Source of the DNA: an uncultured Microbacterium sp. | GTDB lineage: Bacteria; Actinomycetota; Actinomycetes; Actinomycetales; Microbacteriaceae | Length of the DNA stretch: 15,363 nt | Assembly (NCBI GenBank): GCA_947647645.1 | Contig: CANSLE010000023.1 | Coordinates: forward strand, 1-15,363 | Direction: 5' to 3' | In this document: piece by piece, positions 1-6,934 of the stretch | Position numbering within the stretch: the first letter of the stretch is position 1 | How the letters are laid out: every line of letters begins with the position of its first letter | Notes under the pieces: model-generated | What the model was told of the DNA's origin: nothing | The model's database searches: none | Seen by the model: the letters and a program-made list of their open reading frames with translations, nothing else | Translations under genes and position numbers: made by a program

Positions 1-257
1 CCGTGTCCACCGGCTCCAGCGCTCTCGTCGCACGCGCCCTGCGCGGCATCGACGCGCTGCAGGTGCCCGAGCGGCAGGGCCCCGTCCGGATCGTCACCAC
101 CGCCCTGTTGCGCGCCGCCCACGCGGCCGGCGTCGAGGTCCACGTATGGACGATCAACGACCGTGCCGAGATGGATCGCCTGCTCGACCTCGGGGTCGAC
201 GGCCTCGTCACCGACCGTGCCGACATCGCGCTGACGGCGGTCGCGGCACGGTCCTGA
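1..257 (+). CDS. Glycerophosphodiester phosphodiesterase, 3' part only
   Basis: The reading frame is open from the window edge to a TGA at 255-257, so only about the last 84 residues are visible and the true start lies upstream. The segment VHVWTINDRAEMDRLLDLGVDGLVTDR matches the C-terminal strands of the GDPD TIM barrel, where a W-T-(I/V)-N motif is followed by a Gly-Val-Asp-Gly (I/V)-(I/V)-T-D segment. Family members hydrolyse glycerophosphodiesters to glycerol 3-phosphate and an alcohol. The N-terminal catalytic His and the Glu/Asp metal ligands are outside the window, so activity cannot be judged. A GTG at position 3 could mimic a start, but the fold would then lack most of its barrel, so I treat it as an internal Val codon. 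rbpA lies 101 bp downstream on the same strand, probably as a separate transcript. Confidence 0.85.
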   Translation, partial: VSTGSSALVARALRGIDALQVPERQGPVRIVTTALLRAAHAAGVEVHVWTINDRAEMDRLLDLGVDGLVTDRADIALTAVAARS

Positions 258-271
258 TCCGGACTGAGCAT

Positions 272-286
272 CCCCTGTGAAAGGGG
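272..286 (+). terminator. Weak hairpin after the GDPD gene
   Basis: CCCCT at 272-276 pairs with AGGGG at 282-286 around a 5-nt loop, 15 bp after the GDPD stop. The stem is only 5 bp and no T-run follows, so it is at best a weak terminator. It could equally be chance in GC-rich DNA. Confidence 0.25.
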
Positions 287-304
287 TATGGAGCGCGGCC
301 GTTC

Positions 305-330
305 GGATGATGCACACAGGTGAGAGCGTT
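305..330 (+). promoter_or_regulatory. Possible sigma-R/ECF-type promoter of rbpA
   Basis: GGATG at 305-309 and CGTT at 327-330 leave 18 nt between GGATG and GTT. That spacing fits the sigma-R (SigH/SigE-like) consensus GGAAT-N18/19-GTT, though the -35 box matches only about three of five bases. The predicted transcript would start near 338, leaving a leader of about 20 nt with a GAGAGG ribosome site. No good TAnnnT -10 element for the housekeeping sigma factor lies at a suitable distance. In Streptomyces coelicolor rbpA is a known sigma-R target, which makes this reading attractive. The promoter itself is inferred. Confidence 0.35.
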
Positions 331-358
331 ATACCTGAAACGACGAGAGGACCACACA

Positions 359-733
359 ATGGCAGATCGCAGCCTGCGCGGCATCCGACTCGGCGCCTCC
401 AGCCTACAGAGCGAGGAAGGCGTCGTGTTCCATGAGCGCGCCAACCACACCTACGTCTGCACACAGTGCGGACGCGAGACCGTGATGACCTTCGCGGCCG
501 ACGCCGAGCTTCCCGAGGCCTGGGAGTGCCGCACCTGCGGTGCCGAGGCCGTGCGCCGCGTGGGCGACTCGGTCGTCGAGGTCGACCACTCCGGCGACAA
601 GGCCCCCCGAACGCACTGGGACATGCTCCTGGAGCGCCGCACCGTTCCCGAGCTGGAGGAGCTGCTCGAAGAGCGTCTCGCCCTGCTGCGCGCCCGCCGC
701 GGCGCCGCGGGTGACGCTCGACTCAGCGCCTGA
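359..733 (+). CDS. rbpA: RNA polymerase-binding protein RbpA
   Basis: This 124-residue protein matches actinobacterial RbpA, which binds RNA polymerase and group I/II sigma factors and stabilises the open promoter complex. The N-terminal MADRSLRGIRLGA tail is typical. Two CxxC pairs (C34/C37 and C57/C60) sit in the central beta domain and could hold zinc, as in Streptomyces RbpA; the M. tuberculosis protein lacks such cysteines. The acidic, leucine-rich C-terminus (about 78-112: THWDMLLERRTVPELEELLEERL) is the sigma-interaction domain. I chose ATG 359 because GAGAGG at 345-350 is 8 nt upstream and the product then begins with the conserved tail. The frame also runs open upstream from an ATG-like start at 320, which would add 13 non-conserved residues. 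The gene converges on lnt, the same arrangement as Rv2050/Rv2051c in M. tuberculosis. Confidence 0.97.
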   Translation: MADRSLRGIRLGASSLQSEEGVVFHERANHTYVCTQCGRETVMTFAADAELPEAWECRTCGAEAVRRVGDSVVEVDHSGDKAPRTHWDMLLERRTVPELEELLEERLALLRARRGAAGDARLSA

Positions 734-750
734 CACTCGCCCCCCGCTTC

Positions 751-780
751 GACGCCGGCCCCTCACGGGGTCGGCGTCTT
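751..780. terminator. Bidirectional terminator between rbpA and lnt
   Basis: A 12-bp stem (751-762 with 767-778, one G-T wobble) closes a TCAC tetraloop. On the plus strand it ends in TCTT and lies 17 bp after the rbpA stop. On the minus strand the loop contains the lnt stop codon (763-765), and one stem arm is made of the last lnt codons. It probably ends both convergent transcripts. Confidence 0.8.
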
Positions 781-2340
781 CGGCGTGCGCGCACGACGTC
801 GGACGACGAGCCCGACGAGCGCCAGGGCGGCCACGCTGCCCCACCCGAGGAGCGTCTGCACGACGTCGCCGAGAAGGATGCCGGGTGTGAGGCCGGTGCG
901 CAGCGGCACGTCCGTGACCATCGCGCCGGGCTCGTCGGCGGGCAGCGCGTCGATGGTGCGCCCGTCCGGAGCGATGACCTGACTCGTTCCCACGGTCGAC
1001 AGGTTGACCACGGCGCGCCCGGACTCCACGGCGCGGATGCGGGCGAAGGCGAGCTGCTGCAGGTTCTCGTCGGTGCCGCGGAAGTCCGCGTTGTTGGTCT
1101 GGAACATGTAGACCTGCGCCCCCGCGAGGGCACCCTCGCGGATGACGTCGTCGTAGATGACGTCGAAGCAGATCGCCAGGCCCACTCCGACGCCCTTCAC
1201 GTCGAACATCGGGGTCGCGGTCCCCGGTGTGTACTCGCGCTGGATGAGGCCGATCAGATCCGGCGCGAGCATGGTGTAGAACGAGCGGTTCGGAACGTAC
1301 TCGCCGAACGGCACGGGATGGCGCTTGTCGTACAGCGCGACCGGGTTGGCGGCGCCCGCCTTCCAGAGCAGCGAGGAGTTGAAGTACTGGTCGCCGCGCT
1401 GCGTCGCGCCGCTGACCAGGAGCGGGGCGCCGACCCGCTCGGCGAGAGCGTCGAGGGCGGACCGGACGGAGGTGTTGGACATCGGATCCGCGTCGATGCC
1501 ACCCTCCGGCCACAGCAGCACGTCGAGATGCTGGTCCTCGATCGACCGCGTCGCGGCGAGCTGGGCGCGGAAGACGTCATAGGCGGCACGCTGGTCGAAA
1601 TACCCCGCGGGTCCGTTGCCCTGCACCGCACCGACGCGGATGCTCCCGGCATCCGTCGTCGGAAAGGCCGGCAACACAAACAAGAGGACGGCCGTGAGCG
1701 CCGCGGGTAGTGCGCGCACGAGTCCCACGTCCAGGCGCGGGGCAACGCCGAGTCGCACGGCCTCGATGGCGGCGGCGCACGCGAACACGATGAGGAAGGA
1801 CAGCCCGCTCATCCCCACCCACGAGGTGACGTCGACGAGCGGAGAGTCGGCCTGGGTGACGGCGAGGCGCGTCCACGGGAAGCCGCCGTACGGGAACGTC
1901 CCCTGCAGCTCCTCACGGCTGACCCAGAGGCCCGCCACCAGCGCCGGGAGCGCCACCAGACGCCCTCCGGTGCCGGGAAGCATGCGAGGCAGCCAGCGAT
2001 ATGCGAGCGCGATCGGCACCGCCATCGCACCGGTGAGCACGGACTCGAGTCCCGACAGCGCGAGCCAGGGCACCGGCCCGAGGTAGCGTGCCGTGAACGA
2101 GAAGTTCACGAAGAACAGTCCCGCGCCGAAGAGGAGCCCCACCAGCAGTGCTCCCCCGACCCGCCGACCGATGAGGCTGACCAGCGCGAGCGGCACGACG
2201 ACGAAGACGACCGGCCACCACGAGAGCGCGGGAAAAGCGAGGGTGAGGACGAGGCCGCCGGCGGCCGAGACGACGGCGGCCGCCCACAGCGGCAGCAGGG
2301 GCTTCGGTCCTCGGGCGGACGGACGCGAACGGACGGGCAC
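763..2340 (-). CDS. lnt: Apolipoprotein N-acyltransferase Lnt
   Basis: At 525 residues this is a normal-length Lnt. It transfers an acyl chain from phospholipid to the N-terminal Cys of diacylated lipoproteins in the membrane. Hydrophobic segments at roughly 12-36, 42-58, 62-82, 92-114, 126-140, 176-195 and 208-226 form the membrane part, and one more lies near 497-514. The nitrilase domain (about 233-480) has the full catalytic triad: E279 in LLWPEGG, K339 in LYDKRHPVPFGEYVP and C391 in GLAICFD. The GTG start at 2340 gives a basic N-terminus before the first membrane helix, and a TAGGCT box lies 6 nt upstream, suggesting a leaderless message. Unlike M. tuberculosis Ppm1, there is no fused polyprenol-phosphate-mannose synthase domain and no such gene next door. 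A substrate candidate is the FKBP lipoprotein at 7994-8944. The gene follows helY by 23 bp. Confidence 0.95.
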   Translation of the reverse strand: MPVRSRPSARGPKPLLPLWAAAVVSAAGGLVLTLAFPALSWWPVVFVVVPLALVSLIGRRVGGALLVGLLFGAGLFFVNFSFTARYLGPVPWLALSGLESVLTGAMAVPIALAYRWLPRMLPGTGGRLVALPALVAGLWVSREELQGTFPYGGFPWTRLAVTQADSPLVDVTSWVGMSGLSFLIVFACAAAIEAVRLGVAPRLDVGLVRALPAALTAVLLFVLPAFPTTDAGSIRVGAVQGNGPAGYFDQRAAYDVFRAQLAATRSIEDQHLDVLLWPEGGIDADPMSNTSVRSALDALAERVGAPLLVSGATQRGDQYFNSSLLWKAGAANPVALYDKRHPVPFGEYVPNRSFYTMLAPDLIGLIQREYTPGTATPMFDVKGVGVGLAICFDVIYDDVIREGALAGAQVYMFQTNNADFRGTDENLQQLAFARIRAVESGRAVVNLSTVGTSQVIAPDGRTIDALPADEPGAMVTDVPLRTGLTPGILLGDVVQTLLGWGSVAALALVGLVVRRRARTPKTPTP

Positions 2341-2346
2341 CCGACG

Positions 2347-2352
2347 AGCCTA
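2347..2352 (-). promoter_or_regulatory. -10 element, predicted leaderless lnt transcript
   Basis: On the minus strand TAGGCT fits TAnnnT and is followed by exactly 6 nt (2346-2341) before the lnt GTG. Transcription would start at or next to the G of the start codon. No clear -35 box or Shine-Dalgarno sequence is visible. It lies in the 23-bp gap after helY, so lnt may have its own promoter as well as readthrough. Confidence 0.5.
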
Positions 2353-2363
2353 GGCGACGGTGA

Positions 2364-4838
2364 TCAGTAGGAGCCGTACGCGACGATGCCGCGACGAACG
2401 GCATCCAACGCCGCGCGAGCGGTCGTCGCGATGGGGGGATCGGCGACCATCGACAGCTGGTCCAACAGGTCGATGGTCTGCTTCGTCCAGCGGACGAAGT
2501 CACCGGCGGCGAGATCCGCCTCCTGGAGGACACGGTCGAGGCCTGCCCCGCGCGCCCACGAGTGCATCGCCTGAGCGAGCCCGGTCGCGACCGCCGCCGA
2601 GCCGGGGAGGCGATGATCCTGTTCCAGATCGTCCAGGCGCGCCCAGAGCTCCTGGGTGGCCGTCAGCGCGCTGCGGAACGCGCCGCGCGGAAGACCGTGC
2701 TCCCCCGGTCCGCTCTCGTCCCGGCGCGGCTCGTACACGAGGCTGCACGCGAGGGCGGCAAGCCCCGCAGCATCCAGATCGGTCCAGATCCGCGTGCGCA
2801 ACGACTCGGCCACGAGCAGATCGCGCTCGCCGTAGATGCGCTTCATCGTGGCCCCGGCCGGGGTGAGACTGGTGACGCCCTCGGCGTCGACGGACACGTA
2901 ATCCAGCGCCGCGAGCACGTCGACGACGCGATCGAAGACGCGAGCGACCGTTCCCGTGCGGGCGTCGATCTGCTGGCGCAGTTTGTCGGTGTGCCGCCGC
3001 AGCTTCCCGTACCGCTCCGCCCACCGCGCGTGCTTCTCGCGGTCGGGACAGGTCTGGCATGGATGCCGTTTGAGAGCGCGTCGCAGCGTCTCGATCTGCT
3101 CCTGACGCCGTTGGCGTACCTTCGGCGGCCCGGAGCGATCCCCCTTGCGCTCGAGGTCGGTGAGCTCGCGCCGCATCCGCGCGAACTCGGCGAAGTCGCC
3201 GCGATCGCACGTCATCGAGCGCGCATAGCCGGACAGCGACTCCTCGGCCTCCTTGACCTCGCGCGCAAGGCCCACGACGGCCCGGTCGGCCTGGAACTGC
3301 GCGAAGGACGACTCGAGGATCTCGCGAGCCCGGGCCCGGCCGAACTGGTCGATCAGGTTGACCGCCATGTTGTAGGTCGGGCGGAAGCTGGAATTCAGCG
3401 GATAGGTGCGTCGTGAGGCGAGAGCGGCGACCGCCTGGGGATCGAGGCTCTCGCTCCACTGGATGACGGCGTGGCCTTCGACATCGATGCCCCGGCGCCC
3501 CGCGCGACCCGTGAGCTGCGTGTACTCCCCCGAGGTGATCGCGACGCGGGCCTCGCCGTTGAACTTCTCGAGCTTCTCCAGCACCACCGTACGGGCCGGC
3601 ATGTTGATACCGAGGGCGAGGGTCTCCGTCGCGAAGACGACCTTCACGAGCTTGCGCTGGAACAGCTCCTCGACGATCTCCTTGAAAGCGGGAAGCAGCC
3701 CGGCGTGGTGGGCCGCGATGCCGCGTTCCAGGTTCTCCCGCCACTCCCAGAAGCCCAGGACCGCCAGATCCTCGTCGGGCAGGGACATCGTCCGTTTGTC
3801 GACGATGCGACGGATCTCGTCGCGTTCCTCCCGGTCGGTCAGCCGCACGCCGGAACGGCGGACCTGCTGCACGGCGCCCTCGCAGCCGGCACGACTGAAG
3901 ATGAAGAAGATCACGGGGAGGAGGTTGGCGCGGGCCAGCAGCTCGACGACCTGCGGACGATCGATGCGCTCGAGCCGCTGCGGGTTCCCGCGCAACGGAC
4001 GCTGTCCGCCCTTGTTCGGGCGCGGCGCGCCGGCACGGTCGCCACCACGATGACGCGGGGAGCGGTACTCCTGCGCGCGACGGTTGCTGTCGACGCTCGA
4101 GCCCCGAACGGAGCGCAGACGCATGAGCTCCTGGTTCACCTGCGCCGTCGCGACGCCCGCGCGGTCGTCGAACAGGGGCAGCAGGTCTCCGCGCACGAGG
4201 ACGTGCTGCTCGAGCGGGACGGGACGCGTCTCCGAGACGATGACGGCGGTGTCGCCACGCACCGTGTCGAGCCAGTCGCCGAACTCCTCGGCGTTCGAGA
4301 CCGTCGCCGAGAGGGACACCACCCGTACCCGCGGAGGCAGGTGGATGATGACCTCTTCCCAGACGGCTCCCCGGAAGCGGTCGGCGAGGTAGTGCACCTC
4401 GTCCATCACCACGTATCGCAGGCCCCGCAGCGCCGGGGAGTCCGCGTAGAGCATGTTGCGCAGCACCTCGGTCGTCATGACGACGACGCGCGCATTGCCG
4501 TTGATGTTCGTGTCGCCGGTGAGCAGGCCGACCTCGTCCTCGCCGTAGACCTCCTGCAGCTCGCGGAACTTCTGATTCGACAGTGCCTTCATCGGCGTCG
4601 TGTAGAACGCCTTGTCGCCGGGCTCACGCATGGCCAGATGCACCGCGAACTCGCCGACGATGGTCTTGCCGGCTCCGGTGGGCGCCGCCACCAGGACTCC
4701 CCTGCCCTCCTCGAGCGCATGACACCCGGCGATCTGGAACGGATCGAGCTCGAAGCGCTGCTCGTCCGCGAAGGCGGCGGTCAGGGGGTGGGCCTGGCGG
4801 GTCTGAGCCTGGGCGTACCGGGAGGCGGGATCGGTCAC
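2364..4838 (-). CDS. helY: Ski2-like DEAD/DEAH-box RNA helicase (HelY type)
   Basis: The 824-residue protein is a superfamily 2 Ski2/Mtr4-like helicase, expected to unwind RNA using ATP. Helicase motifs are intact: Walker A APTGAGKT (52-59), DEVH (146-149), SAT (177-179) and motif VI QLTGRAGRRG (441-450). A DSHCT-type C-terminal domain covers about 655-824. A basic Arg/Gly/Pro-rich insert sits near 250-290 between the RecA-like domains. C544, C594 and C597 with nearby H592 and H603 form a possible metal-binding cluster. I chose the GTG at 4838 because it overlaps the tatC stop as GTGA and leaves 26 residues before the conserved RFELDPFQ segment. The same frame runs open to 5018, but the extra 60 residues are Arg-rich antisense-like sequence inside tatC. 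In M. tuberculosis helY also follows tatA-tatC. Substrates here are unknown. Confidence 0.93.
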   Translation of the reverse strand: MTDPASRYAQAQTRQAHPLTAAFADEQRFELDPFQIAGCHALEEGRGVLVAAPTGAGKTIVGEFAVHLAMREPGDKAFYTTPMKALSNQKFRELQEVYGEDEVGLLTGDTNINGNARVVVMTTEVLRNMLYADSPALRGLRYVVMDEVHYLADRFRGAVWEEVIIHLPPRVRVVSLSATVSNAEEFGDWLDTVRGDTAVIVSETRPVPLEQHVLVRGDLLPLFDDRAGVATAQVNQELMRLRSVRGSSVDSNRRAQEYRSPRHRGGDRAGAPRPNKGGQRPLRGNPQRLERIDRPQVVELLARANLLPVIFFIFSRAGCEGAVQQVRRSGVRLTDREERDEIRRIVDKRTMSLPDEDLAVLGFWEWRENLERGIAAHHAGLLPAFKEIVEELFQRKLVKVVFATETLALGINMPARTVVLEKLEKFNGEARVAITSGEYTQLTGRAGRRGIDVEGHAVIQWSESLDPQAVAALASRRTYPLNSSFRPTYNMAVNLIDQFGRARAREILESSFAQFQADRAVVGLAREVKEAEESLSGYARSMTCDRGDFAEFARMRRELTDLERKGDRSGPPKVRQRRQEQIETLRRALKRHPCQTCPDREKHARWAERYGKLRRHTDKLRQQIDARTGTVARVFDRVVDVLAALDYVSVDAEGVTSLTPAGATMKRIYGERDLLVAESLRTRIWTDLDAAGLAALACSLVYEPRRDESGPGEHGLPRGAFRSALTATQELWARLDDLEQDHRLPGSAAVATGLAQAMHSWARGAGLDRVLQEADLAAGDFVRWTKQTIDLLDQLSMVADPPIATTARAALDAVRRGIVAYGSY

Positions 4839-5647
4839 AGCCTCAGCCCGAGCGCCTTCTCGCGCTTCGCGCGTCTGCGGTCGAACAGCACGGACAGTCC
4901 CGCGGCGGCGAAGAACAGAACCGTGAGGATGCCGGCGAGCAGCAGCATGCTCACGATGTCGGCGGCCGGGGTGGCCAGCGCGGCGAAGATCGACGCGACG
5001 AGGATGGCCACCCGCCACCCCTTGAGGATGGCCATTCCGCTCATCACACCGGCGAGGTTCAGAGCGACGAGGAACACCGGCAGCACGAACGAGACGCCGA
5101 CGACGAGGAGCAGTTTGAAGACGAAGTCGTAGTAGTACTTCGAGTCGTAGATGTTCGAGGCGCCCTGCGGCGTGAACGAGGCCATCAACTCGACGATATG
5201 GGGCATGATCAGCCAGCCGACGAAGACCCCCGCGGCGAACAGCGGGATCGCCGCGGAGACGAAGCCCACCGTGTACTTGATCTCCTTACGGGACAGGCCG
5301 GGCACCAGGAACGCCCACAACTGCCACAGCCAGACCGGCGCGGAGATGATGACACCGACGGCCAGCGAGATGCGAAGGCGCATGTCGAACGGGCCGGTGA
5401 TGCTCTGGTACATGAGCGTGACGACATCATCCTTGCCCCGCTGCTCCGCGACCGCGCGGATCGGCTCGGTCATCGCCCAGATGATCTGGTCGGTGAACAC
5501 GAACGCGACGATCATCCCCACGACGAGAGCGATGACGCCGATGACGAACCGTCTCCGCAGTTCTTTCAGATGCTCCCCCAGCGACATCCGTCGGTCGCGG
5601 CGGGGCACGCCGTCCTCGCCGACGCGCGGCGATTCGACCGTGGCCAC
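4835..5647 (-). CDS. tatC: Twin-arginine translocase subunit TatC
   Basis: TatC (270 residues) is the receptor for twin-arginine signal peptides and exports folded proteins together with TatA. Family signatures are visible: EHLKELRRR at 25-33, the loop WQLWAFLVPGLSRKEIK at 108-124, and ATPAADIVS around 225-233. Six membrane segments can be placed near 34-51, 92-112, 126-148, 174-196, 211-226 and 233-254. The GTG start at 5647 is 4 bp after the tatA stop, giving close coupling. A start at M21 (MSLGEHLKEL) is a real alternative because it matches the usual TatC N-terminus, and neither start has a strong ribosome site. The last codons overlap the helicase start by 4 bp. Confidence 0.96.
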   Translation of the reverse strand: MATVESPRVGEDGVPRRDRRMSLGEHLKELRRRFVIGVIALVVGMIVAFVFTDQIIWAMTEPIRAVAEQRGKDDVVTLMYQSITGPFDMRLRISLAVGVIISAPVWLWQLWAFLVPGLSRKEIKYTVGFVSAAIPLFAAGVFVGWLIMPHIVELMASFTPQGASNIYDSKYYYDFVFKLLLVVGVSFVLPVFLVALNLAGVMSGMAILKGWRVAILVASIFAALATPAADIVSMLLLAGILTVLFFAAAGLSVLFDRRRAKREKALGLRL

Positions 5648-5651
5648 CGGG

Positions 5652-5906
5652 TCAGGGCTTGGGGTCGGCCGCGCCGGGTTCGGCCGTCGTCGCCGCGGCG
5701 CTCGCGCCGGTGCCGGGGGTCGCCGGCGGGGCGGGCGGCGTCGCGGACGTCACGTCTTCTTCCTTCATCGCCTTCATCTCGCCCTTGAAGACGCGAGCGG
5801 ACTGACCGACGCTCTTGGCCAACGCCGGGAGCTTCGCCGCCCCGAACAGAAGCAGGATGATGATGACGAGAGCCAGCAGGTGCCAGCCGGTCAAGCCTCC
5901 GAGCAT
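5652..5906 (-). CDS. tatA: Sec-independent translocase protein TatA
   Basis: This small protein (84 residues) has the TatA plan: a short periplasmic N-terminus, one membrane helix (about 7-20), the F21-G22 hinge, an amphipathic helix (about 24-48, KLPALAKSVGQSARVFKGEMKAM) and a disordered Ala/Pro/Thr-rich tail (53-84). TatA oligomers form the conducting part of the Tat system after TatC binds a substrate. GAGGAG at 5918-5913 lies 6 nt before the ATG and fixes the start. The gene sits between pafC (59 bp upstream) and tatC (4 bp downstream), the same order as in M. tuberculosis. No TatB is present in the window. Confidence 0.96.
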   Translation of the reverse strand: MLGGLTGWHLLALVIIILLLFGAAKLPALAKSVGQSARVFKGEMKAMKEEDVTSATPPAPPATPGTGASAAATTAEPGAADPKP

Positions 5907-5912
5907 GAGGGT

Positions 5913-5943
5913 CTCCTCGGGTGTGGGGTTGCAGGTCAGTCTA
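5913..5943 (-). promoter_or_regulatory. Putative tatA promoter -10 and ribosome site
   Basis: In the 59-bp pafC-tatA gap the minus strand has TAGACT (5943-5938, TAnnnT type). GAGGAG (5918-5913) follows, 6 nt before the tatA ATG. A transcript from this box would have a leader of about 25 nt. No convincing -35 is seen. tatA-tatC-helY may therefore be transcribed separately from pafBC. Confidence 0.4.
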
Positions 5944-5965
5944 CCTGTCGCCTCCGCCGATGGGC

Positions 5966-6934
5966 TCAGCGGTACTGGGCGAGCCCCGCTTCGGCCCAGG
6001 CGGCTGTCGCGCGACGCGCGGCATCCGGGGACACGACTTCGAGGTCCCCTCCCAGTCGGGTCGCCACCCGCTTGAGGCTGCGGGCGTCGCCCACACGCAC
6101 GCGGGCGGCCCGTAGCCGCGAGTCACCCGCGTCCGGCTCGTCCACGACGACGTAGTCGGCCAGCAGCGGCGCGGCCGACGCACGGTAGCGCACCTCGACC
6201 TCCACATCGCCGGCGGCCCCCTCGAACAGGGCCGGCACCACGTCCTCGCCGTGGGTGCCGACGATGTCGGTGAGGCGCACGTCGGAGACGCGGTCGAGGT
6301 GGAAGGTGCGCATCGACTGGCGCAGGTGACACCACCCCTGCAGGTACCACTGACCGCCCGCGATGTGCACCTTGATGGGGTCCACCGTGCGCGTCGTGGC
6401 CTCGGCATCCGGGGCTTGGTAGGTGAACGCCACGGCGACGCGCTCGCGCAGCGCCCGTGCGACGGTCAGGCGCACGTCGTCGACGGCATCGGGTGCGACG
6501 ATCACGTCGGCGGGGACGCCCGAGGCTCCGCGCGCGAGCTTGGCGAGCAGACCCTGGACGATCCCGCTGTCGCCGACACCCGGAAGGGTCGCCGCGACGC
6601 GCAGCCCCGCCAGCAGCGCGGCCGCCTCGGGGGCCGTCAGCCGCGGAGTGCGCTCCAGCCCGACCGTGTTGGTGATCACGATGAGGTCCTGCGCGTCGAG
6701 CAGATCCCAGTCGATGTCGAAGAGGTCGTTCGCCATCTGCCAGAAACCCCCGTCGCCGGGCAATCCGATCACCGTGAGCTTCTCCACCATCGCGCGCATC
6801 TGCTCGACGGTGACGTCGAACTCGTCGGCCGCCTCGGTGAGAGAAACCTCGCCCTTGCCGATGAGATACGGCACGAGCTGGAGGATGAGCGCGGCGCGAT
6901 CGGTCGCGAGCAGCGGCTTGCGTCGTGCGCTCAT
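5966..6934 (-). CDS. pafC: WYL-domain regulator PafC
   Basis: This 322-residue protein has an N-terminal winged-helix region (about 12-75) and a WYL domain (about 155-225) that includes the W196-Y197-L198 triplet in GGQWYLQGWC. A WCX-like C-terminal region (about 240-315) follows. Its place directly after a second WYL protein and just before tatA-tatC-helY identifies it as PafC. In mycobacteria PafB and PafC act together as PafBC to activate the LexA-independent DNA-damage response, with the WYL domains implicated in sensing single-stranded nucleic acid. The ATG overlaps the pafB stop as ATGA, so translation is probably coupled and the two products made in near-equal amounts. Effector and targets in this organism are inferred. 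Confidence 0.92.
   Translation of the reverse strand: MSARRKPLLATDRAALILQLVPYLIGKGEVSLTEAADEFDVTVEQMRAMVEKLTVIGLPGDGGFWQMANDLFDIDWDLLDAQDLIVITNTVGLERTPRLTAPEAAALLAGLRVAATLPGVGDSGIVQGLLAKLARGASGVPADVIVAPDAVDDVRLTVARALRERVAVAFTYQAPDAEATTRTVDPIKVHIAGGQWYLQGWCHLRQSMRTFHLDRVSDVRLTDIVGTHGEDVVPALFEGAAGDVEVEVRYRASAAPLLADYVVVDEPDAGDSRLRAARVRVGDARSLKRVATRLGGDLEVVSPDAARRATAAWAEAGLAQYR

Noticed and set aside
2983..2991. TTGTCGGTG, resembling the PafBC promoter motif; similar hits near 12069 and 12678
   Set aside because: All lie inside coding sequence and none is followed 8 nt later by a TAnnnT box.
4839..5018. 60-residue N-terminal extension of the helicase frame inside tatC
   Set aside because: The extension is low-complexity Arg-rich sequence in an alternative frame of tatC, and the GTGA overlap at 4838 gives a natural start.
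3471..5132. A 553-codon plus-strand open frame opposite helY and tatC
   Set aside because: It is an antisense shadow of well-supported genes with no domain and no promoter or ribosome site.
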